Origin: Flavobacteriales bacterium
Lineage (GTDB): Bacteria; Bacteroidota; Bacteroidia; Flavobacteriales_F; PHOS-HE28
Direction: 5' to 3'
DNA length: 64,000 nt
NCBI GenBank assembly: GCA_016702645.1
Contig: JADJDP010000003.1
Coordinates: 248,001 to 312,000 of the forward strand
Both the position numbers and the translations under genes were made by a program. The notes under the pieces were generated by a model that did no database searches, was not told where the DNA came from, and was given only the letters and a program-made list of their open reading frames with translations. Below are positions 33,803 to 46,650 of this stretch, one piece after another. Position 1 is the first letter of the stretch. Each line of letters begins with the position of its first letter.

Positions 33803-36041
33803 ATGATGAAGAAGTGGTTCGCAGCGATGCTGCCCTTGGTCCTGTCGATGGCGGTGCAAGCACAGCTCCCTGGGACCGTGCCTCCGGTTTCGGATCCGGT
33901 GAAGTGGTCCATCTCCATGAAGCAAGTGGAGGGGCCGGTTTGGGACTTGGTCTTCAGGGCTGATATCGCCAAGGGCTGGTATGTTTATTCGGTCAAGAGC
34001 TTCGGCGACTTGGGCCCGATGCCCACCGTGATCGCGTTGGACACTCTTCCACACGTTGCCTTGGTCGGAGGAGTAGCGGAAACCAGCGAGCATGTGCTGG
34101 AAGGCATGGATCCCATGTTCGATATGAACGTGAAGAAGTTCAAGGAACATGCGCTCTTCACGCAACGGGTCTCCGTCACCGACCCCAAGGCGCTCATCAC
34201 CGGCCGCTTGGATTACCAGACCTGTGACGATACCAAGTGTGACTTCCCTTACCCGTTGTACTTCCGCATCTCGCTGACCGACGGAAAGGGTGAGTTCGGT
34301 CCGCTGCCTTTCCCGGCCGTTGCTGGATCACCCGGTGGGGCCATGTCCTCGGAGCCGGTTAACTGGAGCCTCAGTGTCACGAAGAAGAGCGAGGGCCTTT
34401 ATGAACTAGGGTTCAAGGCGGCAATTGGTAAGGGCTGGTACATCTACTCCCAGAGCATCACTGGTGATGGCCCCATCCCGACAACGTTCGAATTGGACAG
34501 CATCTCCCGTGCTCAACTTGTTGGCAAGGCCACCGAGGAGAGCGCTCATGCGACCGAAGGCAATCCGTTGACCTGGACGCCCCGGTTGTCAAGGGCGCTT
34601 CGGATGTCGGTGATGTGCGGTCGACGTCTTCGCTCTGGCAGATCTTCCTGCTCGGCTTCCTCGGCGGATTGGTGGCGCTGCTCACACCTTGCGTGTTCCC
34701 GATGATCCCGCTCACGGTGAGCTTCTTCACCAAGGGCAGCGAGGACAAGGCAAAGGGTCTGAAGAACGCGCTCACCTATGGTGGCTTCATCTCGGGATCT
34801 ACCTGCTCTTCAGCCTGCCCTTCCACTTGTTGGGTTCGGTGAACGCGGAGATCTTCAATGAGATCAGTACCAACCCCTGGTTGAACGTCTTCTTCTTCGT
34901 GATCTTCCTGGTCTTCGCGGTTTCGTTCTTCGGCTACTTCGAGATCACGCTGCCGAGCAGTTGGGTCAACAGTATGGACCAGAAGGCATCGAAGTTCGGT
35001 GGGCTCATCGGCATCTTCTTCATGGCGCTCACGCTCGCGCTCGTCTCGTTCAGTTGCACAGGCCCCATTCTCGGATCTCTTCTGGCGGGTGCACTCACGG
35101 CCGATGGCGGAGCATGGCAGTTGACCGCAGGCCTTGGTGGGTTCGGGCTCGCGCTCGCACTTCCATTCGCGCTCTTCGCGCTTTTCCCCAGCTGGCTCAA
35201 CTCCCTGCCACGCAGTGGTAGTTGGCTGAATTCGGTGAAGGTCGTCCTGGGGTTCGCCGAGGTAGCGCTGGCCTTCAAGTTCCTCAGCAACGCCGACCTG
35301 GTGAAGCAATGGCTGCTCGTGCCCTACGAGCTCTTCATGTTCGTTTGGGTGGTTTGCGCCTTGGGTATCGTGCTTTATCTGTTTGGGGTCATCCGATTCC
35401 CGCATGACAGTCCTGTGAAATCACGTTCGCCTGTGCGGTGGGCTTTCATCGGTCTGTTCACACTGATCACCGGCTATCTGGCGCTCGGTCTTCGTGTGCA
35501 TCGCGAGGAAAGGACCTTCACCTCCATGGCCTTGATGAGCGGCCTGGCCCCTCCCGTGGGCTACAGCTGGATCCTTCCCAAGAAGGCCGAGGCCTTCCAG
35601 GATCTCGAAGCCGCATTGGTCCATGCGCGCGCGGTGAACAAACCGGTGATGATCGACTTCACCGGATGGGCTTGCGTGAATTGCCGCAAGATGGAGGAGC
35701 ATGTCTGGTCTCGCGAGGAGGTCAAGGGGATCATGGAGAACGACTACGTGCTTGCCTCGCTCTACGTGGATGACAAACGTGAGCTGTCCAAGTCGGAACA
35801 GCACACCTACACCACCTGTACCGGCAAGCAGCGGCAGATCCTCACGCTGGGGAACAAGTGGAGCACGGTCCAGCTGGAGACCTTCATCATCAGCAGCCAA
35901 CCGTACTATGCCCTCCTCAGTCCCGATGGCACCCTGCTTACCGACCCGGTGGGCTACACGCCCGATGTGGACGACTACAAGGCCTTCTTGGAGCGTGGTC
36001 TTCAGGGCATGCGTGAATTGGAGCAGCGGGCCAGCAGATAG
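33803..36041 (+). CDS. dsbD: Protein-disulfide reductase DsbD family (two frameshifts as sequenced)
   Basis: Inner-membrane protein that moves electrons from cytoplasmic thioredoxin to the periplasm. After a signal peptide there are two N-terminal DsbD alpha-like domains: the first is complete (GWYVYSVKSFGDLGPMPTVI ... YQTCDDTKCDFP), while the second begins alike (GWYIYSQSITGDGPIPTTFELD) but lacks its CxxxxC half. Eight or so helices follow with TPCVFPMIPLTVSFF and FSCTGPILGSLL, then a thioredoxin domain with WACVNCRKMEEHVW. Single-base losses at about 34566 (CC run) and 34794-34796 (GGG) must be repaired to join the parts, giving about 746 residues. ATG 33803 or 33806 could start it. Confidence 0.88.
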
Positions 36042-36099
36042 CGATACCCCTGCCGACAGCCTCGGCGCATCTTCCCAAACGCGATCTTCGCTCTTCCCC

Positions 36100-36699
36100 A
36101 TGAGCACCGACCGCGTTCGTTCGCACTTCACTGAAGCTGCCGATGTTTTGCAGCGCTTCCTTGCCGATCCTGCCAACATCGTGGCAGTCGAGCAGGCTGC
36201 CGCGTTCATGAGCTACTGCCTGAAGCAGGGTGCCAAGATCATCAGCTGCGGTAACGGTGGAAGCATGTGCGATGCCATGCACTTCGCAGAAGAGCTCACC
36301 GGCCGCTTCCGGGACGATCGTGAACCCATCGCGGCAATCAGCATCAGCGACCCGAGCCACCTCACCTGTGTTGGCAACGATCTTGGCTTCGATCAGGTGT
36401 TCGCGCGTTTCGTGCAGGCGCACGGGAAGGAGGGGGATGTGCTGCTCGCCATCAGCACAAGTGGCAACAGCCCCAATGTGCTGCGTGCTGCTGAAGTAGC
36501 GCGCGCGAAGAACATGCATGTGATCGGGCTCACCGGCAAGGACGGTGGCAAGCTGGCCTCGCTTTGCACCGTTGAGGTGCGTGTGCCGCACAATGGCTAC
36601 GCCGATCGAGTTCAGGAGGTGCACATCAAGGTCATCCACGCCTTCATCGACCACATCGAGCGGGACCTCGCATCACCCTCCCGCCCGGACCGTTACTGA
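36100..36699 (+). CDS. gmhA: Sedoheptulose 7-phosphate isomerase
   Basis: First enzyme of ADP-heptose synthesis for lipopolysaccharide core; a SIS-domain homotetramer. It is 199 residues. Key stretches: SCGNGGSMCDAMHFAEELTG, AISISDPSHLTCVGNDLGF, VLLAISTSGNSPNV, and a C-terminal HIKVIHAFIDHIE helix carrying the catalytic histidine region. ATG 36100 is chosen because it gives the exact family length. It lies 58 bases past dsbD and 3 bases before the comM-like gene. Confidence 0.92.
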   Translation: MSTDRVRSHFTEAADVLQRFLADPANIVAVEQAAAFMSYCLKQGAKIISCGNGGSMCDAMHFAEELTGRFRDDREPIAAISISDPSHLTCVGNDLGFDQVFARFVQAHGKEGDVLLAISTSGNSPNVLRAAEVARAKNMHVIGLTGKDGGKLASLCTVEVRVPHNGYADRVQEVHIKVIHAFIDHIERDLASPSRPDRY

Positions 36700-36702
36700 T
36701 CC

Positions 36703-38241
36703 ATGCTCGTCAAGGTCTTCGGCAGCGCGGTCTTCGGCATCAATGCCACCATCGTTACCGCTGAGGTCAACGTGGAAGGAGGTGCTTTCTTCTTCCTCGT
36801 GGGCTTGCCCGATAGCGCCGTGAAGGAGAGCCAGCAACGGATGGATGCGGCACTCCGCAACAACGGACTGTACTTCCCACGCGGCAAGGGCGTTACGATC
36901 AATCTTGCACCGGCGGATATCCGCAAGGAGGGAACGGCGTACGACCTTCCGCTTGCTGTGGGTTTGCTCGCTGCGACGGAGCAAGCGCCCGCAGAGCTCT
37001 TGGAAACGCATTTGGTCATGGGCGAACTCTCATTGGATGGTGGTGTGCGACCGATCAAAGGAGCATTGCCCATCGCTTTGGAAGCGAAACGACAAGGCTT
37101 CAAAGGCGTGATCCTGCCTCTCGCGAACGCGCGTGAGGCCGCCATTGTCAATGGGCTTGAGGTCTACGGAGTGGAGCATCTCACCGAGGTGGTTGCGCTC
37201 ATGAAGGGTGAAGGCACCGTGCAACCCACGGTCGTTGATATCGAAGCGGAATTCGCGCAGAGCAGCCGTAGCTATCCCGTGGATATCGCTGATGTGAAAG
37301 GGCAGGAGAACATCAAGCGTGCCTTTGAGATCGCGGCTGCCGGTGGGCATAACATCATCCTCATCGGTCCGCCCGGTGCTGGCAAGACCATGTTGGCGAA
37401 GCGTCTGCCGACGATCCTTCCGCCGCTCACCATCGAGGAGGCGCTGGAGACGACCAAGATCCATAGCGTGGCAGGCAAGCTGCGAAAGGAGGACAGCCTG
37501 CTCAGCGTGCGACCGTACCGTTCACCGCACCACACCATCAGCGATGTTGCGCTTGTAGGAGGTGGCTCGTTCCCGCAGCCGGGAGAGATCAGCCTCGCGC
37601 ACAACGGTGTGCTCTTCCTGGATGAATTGCCTGAATTCAAGCGGCAAGTGTTGGAAGTGCTGCGCCAACCCTTGGAAGATCGCGTGGTCACCATCAGTCG
37701 AGCCAAGTTCACCGTCGAGTACCCTGCGAGCTTCATGCTCGTTGCAGCCATGAATCCTTGCCCGTGCGGGTATTACAATCACCCGGACAAGGACTGTGTG
37801 TGCGCACCGGGTGTGGTTCAGAAGTACCTGAACAAGGTGAGCGGTCCGCTGCTCGATCGGATCGACATTCATATCGAGGTGACCCCTGTTCCCTTCAGCG
37901 AACTGAGCGCAGAACGAACGAGCGAACGTAGTGTGGACATGCGGGAGCGGGTCATTACCGCACGTCGTGTGCAACAAGATCGTTATGTGGGCAAGAAGAT
38001 CCATTGCAATGCTCAGATGGGCAGCAAGGAACTGCGGGAGATCTGTCGCATCGATGCCACGGGAAAGGCCCTCTTGGAGAAGGCCATGGACCGCTTGGGA
38101 CTGAGTGCACGAGCCTACGATCGCATCCTGAAGGTGGCCCGCACGGTGGCCGATCTCGGTGGAAGCCCGGACATTCGCACCGAGCATCTCGCGGAGGCCA
38201 TTCAGTACCGTAGCCTGGACCGCGAGGGATGGGCTGGCTGA
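36703..38241 (+). CDS. comM: YifB/ComM family Mg-chelatase-like AAA+ ATPase
   Basis: 512-residue AAA+ protein; in naturally transformable bacteria ComM promotes branch migration during integration of donor DNA. An N-terminal Lon-like ChlI domain (residues about 20-145) precedes the ATPase: Walker A GPPGAGKTMLAKRLP, Walker B GVLFLDELPEF, sensor AAMNPCPCGYY with a CxC and later CVC zinc-type cysteines, and the C-terminal arginine-bearing helical domain (YDRILKVARTVADL). It begins 3 bases after gmhA, so it is likely in the same transcript. Whether this organism is transformable is not shown. Confidence 0.93.
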   Translation: MLVKVFGSAVFGINATIVTAEVNVEGGAFFFLVGLPDSAVKESQQRMDAALRNNGLYFPRGKGVTINLAPADIRKEGTAYDLPLAVGLLAATEQAPAELLETHLVMGELSLDGGVRPIKGALPIALEAKRQGFKGVILPLANAREAAIVNGLEVYGVEHLTEVVALMKGEGTVQPTVVDIEAEFAQSSRSYPVDIADVKGQENIKRAFEIAAAGGHNIILIGPPGAGKTMLAKRLPTILPPLTIEEALETTKIHSVAGKLRKEDSLLSVRPYRSPHHTISDVALVGGGSFPQPGEISLAHNGVLFLDELPEFKRQVLEVLRQPLEDRVVTISRAKFTVEYPASFMLVAAMNPCPCGYYNHPDKDCVCAPGVVQKYLNKVSGPLLDRIDIHIEVTPVPFSELSAERTSERSVDMRERVITARRVQQDRYVGKKIHCNAQMGSKELREICRIDATGKALLEKAMDRLGLSARAYDRILKVARTVADLGGSPDIRTEHLAEAIQYRSLDREGWAG

Positions 38242-38303
38242 GCGGATCGTAACCCGGAGGCGCGGTCGAGCGTTCGAGGGGGCCGACACTAAGCCCCTTA
38301 TCC

Positions 38304-39002
38304 GTGCACATCGCTTCTTCGATCACCTTCCTACTGCTGATCTCACTGGGTCCAGCACCGGTTCTGGCGCAAGACCAGGCCGATCAACGGCAGTACTTGG
38401 ACGGTGTTCTTGCGATGACCTCGAAGAAGAGCGCCCGTTATTACCGGGTGAACGAAGGCAAGGACGGTGAACTGTTCATCGGCAAGACCTACACCGTTGA
38501 TGGCAAGTTGAAGGCTGAGGGACGCTATCTGGATGCCGGGCTCACGCAGCCAAATGGGCCATTCGTGTTCTACCATGCCAACGGGAAGGTGGAGAGCAAG
38601 GGTTTGTACGTCAATGGCAACAAGAGCGGACTCTGGGAACGCTTCGATGTATGGGGTGGTGCGCTGGCGGAGAAGGTGTATGACCCGGAGCCGCTTGCGA
38701 ACATCATCTACACACGCGCGCAGACCATGCCTGAATTCCATGGTGGGGACCAACGTGCTTTCGTGAAGTACGTCCGCGAGAAGGTATCACCCATCAGTGG
38801 GGACAAGTTGAAGGGGATCGTTACCGCCAGCTTCGTAGTGGAGAAGAACGGCGAGTTGACCGATGTGAAGGTGATCGAGGGGAAGGATAGCGTGTTCGAT
38901 GGCCAATTGGTGGACGCCGTTAAGTCCACCTCTCCCTGGCAACCAGGCGTTGACCAAGGCCGCCCGGTGCGCGTACAAATGCGCGTGCCGGTCCAATTCT
39001 AG
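38304..39002 (+). CDS. Secreted MORN-type/TonB C-terminal domain protein
   Basis: 232 residues. GTG start at 38304; signal peptide with hydrophobic core FLLLISLGPAPVL, cleaved around LAQ. Residues about 55-110 carry MORN-variant repeats (GKLKAEGRYLD, GPFVFYHANGKVESKGLY, KSGLWERFDVWG). Residues about 140-232 form a TonB C-terminal-like domain (MPEFHGGDQRAFVKYVREKV, IVTASFVVEKNGELTDVKVI) of the kind found in many Bacteroidota periplasmic proteins without a membrane anchor. Such proteins are not the energy transducer itself; function unknown. It converges on secA with a bidirectional terminator between. Confidence 0.82.
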   Translation: MHIASSITFLLLISLGPAPVLAQDQADQRQYLDGVLAMTSKKSARYYRVNEGKDGELFIGKTYTVDGKLKAEGRYLDAGLTQPNGPFVFYHANGKVESKGLYVNGNKSGLWERFDVWGGALAEKVYDPEPLANIIYTRAQTMPEFHGGDQRAFVKYVREKVSPISGDKLKGIVTASFVVEKNGELTDVKVIEGKDSVFDGQLVDAVKSTSPWQPGVDQGRPVRVQMRVPVQF

Positions 39003-39029
39003 AACCATACCAAATACACCATAAGCAGG

Positions 39030-39055
39030 AAAGCCGACCCCGTAAGGTCGGCTTT
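39030..39055. terminator. Bidirectional hairpin between the MORN/TonB-C gene and secA
   Basis: Perfect 10-base inverted repeat AAAGCCGACC / GGTCGGCTTT with a 6-base loop, located between two converging genes. The A and T ends provide a short U tract on either strand, so it can stop transcription in both directions. Confidence 0.8.
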
Positions 39056-39075
39056 CGGCTTTTCGTTGGTGAAGG

Positions 39076-42455
<3,380 letters not shown>

Positions 42456-42510
42456 GGTCGGTGTGGGGATTGATCGCCGCGGGCAGCTAGCGGCATTTTT
42501 TGAAGGGTGC

Positions 42511-42518
42511 CAAAGGTA
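42511..42518 (-). promoter_or_regulatory. -7 box (TACCTTTG) of secA
   Basis: Exact TAnnTTTG match on the minus strand, 55 bases upstream of the secA start, in a GGC...GGC context similar to other boxes here. The leader between contains a T-rich stretch. Confidence 0.6.
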
Positions 42519-42582
42519 GCCGCCTTGGATGGCACAGACCCTGCCGGTGGGGATGCACTGTCAATGCGACAGCAGGAAAGTC

Positions 42583-42607
42583 GAAGCCCCGCTCGTGGCG
42601 GGGCTTC
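42583..42607 (-). terminator. Hairpin downstream of the DUF2795 gene
   Basis: Inverted repeat GAAGCCCCGC / GCGGGGCTTC with a 5-base loop, 20 bases past the stop of the DUF2795 gene and before the secA promoter. The following T tract is weak, so termination may be partial. Confidence 0.65.
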
Positions 42608-42626
42608 CAGCGCTCTGAGCGGATGC

Positions 42627-42848
42627 TCAGTATTCGTCCTCGTTGAAGAAAAAGTCCTCTTTCGAGGGATAGTCCGGCCAGATCTCCTCGATCGATTCGA
42701 AGACTTCCTCTTCGTCCTCGATCGCTTGGAGGTTTTCCACAACTTCCAACGGTGCGCCGGTACGCATGGCGAAATCGATCAGCTCTTCCTTGGTGGCGGG
42801 CCAGGGCGCATCCTCCAAGTACGAAGCGAGTTCCAGTGTCCAGTACAT
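42627..42848 (-). CDS. DUF2795 domain-containing small acidic protein
   Basis: 73-residue protein (MYWTLELASYLEDAPWPATK at the N-terminus, EDFFFNEDEY at the C-terminus) with a strongly acidic C-terminal half. The family is short and widespread in Bacteroidota; its function is not established, although the fold resembles small helix-turn-helix-like proteins. The start at ATG 42848 is the conserved family start and lies 36 bases downstream of an exact TATATTTG box. It is monocistronic, with its own terminator. Confidence 0.88.
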   Translation of the reverse strand: MYWTLELASYLEDAPWPATKEELIDFAMRTGAPLEVVENLQAIEDEEEVFESIEEIWPDYPSKEDFFFNEDEY

Positions 42849-42884
42849 CGATGAGCCAGTTCTAAGGGTCTGTGAAATTGGCGG

Positions 42885-42892
42885 CAAATATA
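42885..42892 (-). promoter_or_regulatory. -7 box (TATATTTG) of the DUF2795 gene
   Basis: Exact TAnnTTTG match. The surrounding 16 bases, GTCTATATTTGCCGCC, are identical to those of the tRNA promoter at 52948. Confidence 0.65.
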
Positions 42893-42978
42893 GACGGATG
42901 GGGATCCGGCGGACACCGACTTTTCAACCGTTGTGAAAGGGCCTCGAAAGGACGGGAAACTCAGGCGTGACGGGCAGT

Positions 42979-43530
42979 TCAGCCGCGTGGTTTCCATGGG
43001 GTGTCAACCGCGCCGTGCAATTTGGCCAAGTGCCGGGCCATGACAAAGAGCAGGTCGGAGAGCCGGTTGAGGTATCGAACGGCCATGGGGTCAACAGTCG
43101 TTTCGCGTCCTAATTGCACTACGCGACGCTCCGCCCTTCTACATACGGTGCGGCAGATGTGTGCTTGTGAACTGGTGATATGGCCTCCAGGCAGGATGAA
43201 ATTGCGCATCGGTTCCAGTTCCGCATCCATGCGGTCCATGGCATGTTCGAACGCGGTGATGTCGTGCTCCCGGATCGGAGGCACCTTGAACTTGAGGGCC
43301 TCCTCCTCGCTTTGTGAGGCAAGGCGCGAACCGATGGCGAAGAGGGCGTTCTGGATTCCCATGAGCAGTTCGGTGTGGTGTTGTCCGGCCATATCGCGTA
43401 GCAAACCGACATGGCTGTTGAGCTCGTCCACCGTACCGTATGCTTCTATGCGCAGGTCGTCCTTCGGCACACGGTTGCCGCCGAGCAAACCTGTCTCACC
43501 CTTGTCCCCCGTGCGTGTGTAGATCTTCAT
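42979..43530 (-). CDS. Cob(I)yrinic acid a,c-diamide adenosyltransferase (PduO type)
   Basis: ATP:cob(I)alamin adenosyltransferase that makes the 5'-deoxyadenosyl cofactor form of B12. It is 183 residues. The N-terminal ATP-binding TRTGDKGETGLLGGNRVPKDD, and the FILPGGHITSSQAHICRTVCRRAER and YLNRLSDLLFVMARH motifs define the PduO/MMAB trimeric group. ATG 43530 (MKIYTRTGDKG) is the normal start. It follows the large T9SS cargo gene on the same strand with 37 bases between, so co-transcription is possible but the functions are unrelated. Confidence 0.93.
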   Translation of the reverse strand: MKIYTRTGDKGETGLLGGNRVPKDDLRIEAYGTVDELNSHVGLLRDMAGQHHTELLMGIQNALFAIGSRLASQSEEEALKFKVPPIREHDITAFEHAMDRMDAELEPMRNFILPGGHITSSQAHICRTVCRRAERRVVQLGRETTVDPMAVRYLNRLSDLLFVMARHLAKLHGAVDTPWKPRG

Positions 43531-43567
43531 ATGCTCTTCTCGTGTTGTGCTCCTGTCCAATGAACGA

Positions 43568-45691
43568 TCACCGCATCAGGAACACATATCCGTGGTTCAT
43601 GGACATCTTTCCTTTCAACAGGTACACATAGACCCCTTCGGGCGCTGGTGACCCGCCTGCCGTTCCGTCCCAACCAGTGGTCGAATCACCTTCCCAAACA
43701 GGTTGGCCCCATTTGTTGAAGATGCTCATGATGGGCGATGCGCACACCTCCGGCCCCTTGATACGCAACTCATCATTGGCGCCATCGCCGTTCGGGGTGA
43801 ACGCGTTCGGGATGAACCATGCGACCGGGATGATGCCGTACCCGGCATGAAGCACCTGTTGTGCGGTATCGGCGCACATGGTGCCGCGATCGCTGATGAG
43901 TGTCACAGTGAAAGCATCCATGGTCGTGTACGTGTGCACAGGGTCCCGGAAGGTGGTGCTATCACCATCGCCGAAGTCCCAATACCACGTTTCACCATCC
44001 AGCGATGAATTGACCAACCGTGTTTGTTCATCGCACGGATCGCTCGTGGTGTGGAACGAAGCGATCGCCGCGGGGAGTACCACGATCCGGTCACCGATGG
44101 TATCGGTGATGCACCCCTCGATGGCCACCAACGAGACATCGAACTCGCCGGGAAACGGATAGGCGTAGCCCGGCACTTCCGAATTGGAAGAAGCTCCATT
44201 ACCGAAGTGCCACACATAGTTGCTCGCCAGTTCCGATGAATTCGTGAAGGGTACCGATGCATGTTGGCAAACGGTATCCGGATGATCCATCTCCGCAATA
44301 GGTTGAAGCCCCGTGACTGTTACGAGATCTTCTTGCGTAAGGGTGAGCGGGTTCCCACAGGCCTGGATGTTCAAGGTGACGTCAAAGGTCCCCACGTCGT
44401 AATGATGAACCGGTCGTTCCTCCACGCTGGTGGTACCATCGCCAAAGTGCCATTCCCAGCTGGTGGCGAGACATGCGTTGCTGCTGAACATGTGTCCCTC
44501 GCATCCGGGCAGTAGTTCCACATCGAAATCGATGTAGGATGGTGTTTGCGTGGTGCCAGGAGGTTCGCCTTCGATCGAATTGGGCAGCCCAGGCATGCAA
44601 CCGTCCAGCCAAACAAGCACGGCGTAGCGGTCGTAGACCACATCATCAGCGGATGAGGCATCCGGGAACCGCACTTCCGCGAGCGAACTGAGCAGCGAGT
44701 TCGCTGCCACGTAGAGGCGACCGTTGCCGGCGGTTTCCATGTGCAGGATGGATGTGCCGATCATTGGATCGATGATGTCCACTTGATGGGAGGTGACGGA
44801 GACGCGACCAAAATCCATGAAGGGGTCGATGGAATTGCCCGCGAAGTACAGGTAGCCGCCACCCGGCGAGAATTCGATGCCGATGATCGGATCATCCGAG
44901 ACGGGAAGTAGTTCGACCTGGCCAACCGTGCCGCTGTCAACGTTCAACGGCCACAGGGCCACATCCGCCGCCGATGGGGATAGGGCGTTCGGCATGCTCA
45001 GCGCAATGTGGTCGTTGGAAGGAGAGAGTTTCAATGTGCTGGCCAATGAAGGTCCGTCCGGGCTGTTGATGGTTGCGATCGTTTCCGGCGGTCCGATACC
45101 GAGTGCGCTGATGAGGGAGCGGTTGAGGTTGTAGCTGTTCTCCTCGATACCGAAGGTGAACAACCACCTGCAACCGGTGATGAGTTGATGCCCCACGGCC
45201 ATGCCTTCACCGAACGCTCCCTCAATGAGCAGGTTCTTCTCGATCACCGCACCGAGCCCGCCGTTCTGGTTAAGGTCCACAATGGAATACCGGTGCTGGT
45301 GGGAGACCGCGTCGTGGTGTACGATATAGTACTGGCCGGGATGACATGGCCTGGGGACGATGGCCGATGCTTGGCTACTCTCGTTGCCGAGAAGACCATC
45401 GCCGTTCTGCATAGGTGTCAAAGCCGCCGTGCGCACGTGCACCAGATTGTCGCCGCCGGCCGCAGTGTAGAACAAGGCATTACCCGTTGCATCCGTCATA
45501 ACGTTCACATCCTCGCTTGCGCCTTGCCCGAAGCCGTTGATCAGAGGCCCAACGCTTGGAACGGGTCCCGATACGTCCATTGTGCGCACTTCACCGGTGA
45601 TGGTTCGAACAAGCCATTTGTCCAGTTGGGCAAAAGCACCGAACACATGGCATAATGAAACCGCGACCAGTATGTGGCGAACGTGCGGCAC
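43568..45691 (-). CDS. Large secreted PKD-domain protein with T9SS type B sorting domain
   Basis: About 707 residues. I chose GTG 45691 because it gives a textbook signal peptide (MPHVRHILVAVSLCHVFGAFAQ); an ATG at 45730 would add 13 residues. The N-terminal half looks like a WD/propeller-type region (LSPSNDHIALSMPN, FSPGGGYLYFAGNS). Three PKD-like domains follow, each with the W-x-F/H-G-D/N-G core (WEWHFGDGTTS, YVWHFGNGASS, WYWDFGDGDST). The last 85 residues are the gliding-motility-associated C-terminal domain: IPNAFTPNGDGANDELRI, then FNKWGQPVWEGDST. It is predicted cell-surface T9SS cargo; role unknown. Confidence 0.87.
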   Translation of the reverse strand: MPHVRHILVAVSLCHVFGAFAQLDKWLVRTITGEVRTMDVSGPVPSVGPLINGFGQGASEDVNVMTDATGNALFYTAAGGDNLVHVRTAALTPMQNGDGLLGNESSQASAIVPRPCHPGQYYIVHHDAVSHQHRYSIVDLNQNGGLGAVIEKNLLIEGAFGEGMAVGHQLITGCRWLFTFGIEENSYNLNRSLISALGIGPPETIATINSPDGPSLASTLKLSPSNDHIALSMPNALSPSAADVALWPLNVDSGTVGQVELLPVSDDPIIGIEFSPGGGYLYFAGNSIDPFMDFGRVSVTSHQVDIIDPMIGTSILHMETAGNGRLYVAANSLLSSLAEVRFPDASSADDVVYDRYAVLVWLDGCMPGLPNSIEGEPPGTTQTPSYIDFDVELLPGCEGHMFSSNACLATSWEWHFGDGTTSVEERPVHHYDVGTFDVTLNIQACGNPLTLTQEDLVTVTGLQPIAEMDHPDTVCQHASVPFTNSSELASNYVWHFGNGASSNSEVPGYAYPFPGEFDVSLVAIEGCITDTIGDRIVVLPAAIASFHTTSDPCDEQTRLVNSSLDGETWYWDFGDGDSTTFRDPVHTYTTMDAFTVTLISDRGTMCADTAQQVLHAGYGIIPVAWFIPNAFTPNGDGANDELRIKGPEVCASPIMSIFNKWGQPVWEGDSTTGWDGTAGGSPAPEGVYVYLLKGKMSMNHGYVFLMR

Positions 45692-45788
45692 TGGGGTGTC
45701 TTCGCCGTACAAGGTAGCGAGCACATCCATAGACGGACGGTCTTCAGAGCCTCGATACCAACGGAGCCTTGTGGTCAAGGGCGGGTCG

Positions 45789-46577
45789 CTAGTACCGCAG
45801 GGTGAAATGCTCCTTGGCCTGCTCGGTGCGGAAGAACACCAGGCCCATATTGTAAAGGTCGATGGTCACCGTGACGCGCGGATGCGCCTTCACTGCCGAC
45901 CACGCTTCTTCCATTCCACTGCTCCAGTGGATATCGTCGAAAACGAGCACCGTTGCATTGTGCGACTTGGCAAGGCATTGCTCGAAATAGTTGAGCGTTG
46001 GCGCTTTAGCATGGTGGCCATCGAGGAACGCCAGATCGATGCGGTCGAGGCGTTCCAGTACTTCGGGTAATCGGCGTTGGAACCTACCGAGCACGGGAAC
46101 GATGTTCCGCTGCCGAAGCTGCTCGAAATGATGCTGTGCGATCCGAAAGGTCTGTGGACAACCTTCGATGGTGTGAACGACGCCTTCCTCGGTACCCTTC
46201 GCCATATAGAGCGTGCTGATGCCGAACGAGGTGCCGAGTTCAACCACATGGCCAGGTCGGAAATACCTGCACAATCGGAAGAGCAGTTCAGCTTGCCGTT
46301 GCTGTTTCAGCGCCGACCGGGCGATATCGGACACACGACGGACAGGCAGATCGAACACGTGCGATCCCGCACCAAGGTCGTTCACGCGGATCGTTTGGTC
46401 GCTGCGCAGCAGGTCGTCACGAAGTGCTTCGATCGCTCCATGCTCCGGAAGGCTCGCCTGCGGACGAAGGACCTTCTCTATCAGATCGTACACGAACGGG
46501 CTATGAACACCGTGGCGGTTGCGGGCTTTCACCAAATGCCCCAGATAGCTCCCTATGCGCTGCAGTTGTTCGCTCAT
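45789..46577 (-). CDS. Class I SAM-dependent methyltransferase
   Basis: 262 residues. The start is set by ATG 46577 (MSEQLQRIGSYLGHLVKARN), 8 bases after an exact TACTTTTG box. An N-terminal helical cap is followed by the SAM-binding core: VVELGTSFGISTLYMA (motif I), HTIEGCPQTFRIA, IDLAFLDGHHAKA and VLVFDDIHWSSGM. The FLDGHH...DD pattern is like the O-methyltransferase family 3/24 group. Its substrate cannot be read from sequence. It lies between the T9SS cargo gene and crtZ, but its own promoter suggests it is separate from the carotenoid operon. Confidence 0.82.
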   Translation of the reverse strand: MSEQLQRIGSYLGHLVKARNRHGVHSPFVYDLIEKVLRPQASLPEHGAIEALRDDLLRSDQTIRVNDLGAGSHVFDLPVRRVSDIARSALKQQRQAELLFRLCRYFRPGHVVELGTSFGISTLYMAKGTEEGVVHTIEGCPQTFRIAQHHFEQLRQRNIVPVLGRFQRRLPEVLERLDRIDLAFLDGHHAKAPTLNYFEQCLAKSHNATVLVFDDIHWSSGMEEAWSAVKAHPRVTVTIDLYNMGLVFFRTEQAKEHFTLRY

Positions 46578-46585
46578 CGTTGTGC

Positions 46586-46593
46586 CAAAAGTA
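46586..46593 (-). promoter_or_regulatory. -7 box (TACTTTTG) of the methyltransferase gene
   Basis: Exact TAnnTTTG match on the minus strand, only 8 bases before the ATG, so the mRNA is probably leaderless. Confidence 0.6.
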
Positions 46594-46650
46594 GGCCTGG
46601 ACTTCGACGGGAACGGAGCTTGGCGGCTCCCACGATGGACGCCCTTCCGT

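Noticed and set aside
45789..46577. Methyltransferase as part of the carotenoid operon (for example a carotenoid O-methylase)
   Set aside because: It has its own promoter box 8 bases from the start and lies 73 bases past the last carotenoid gene; its motifs do not indicate a carotenoid substrate.
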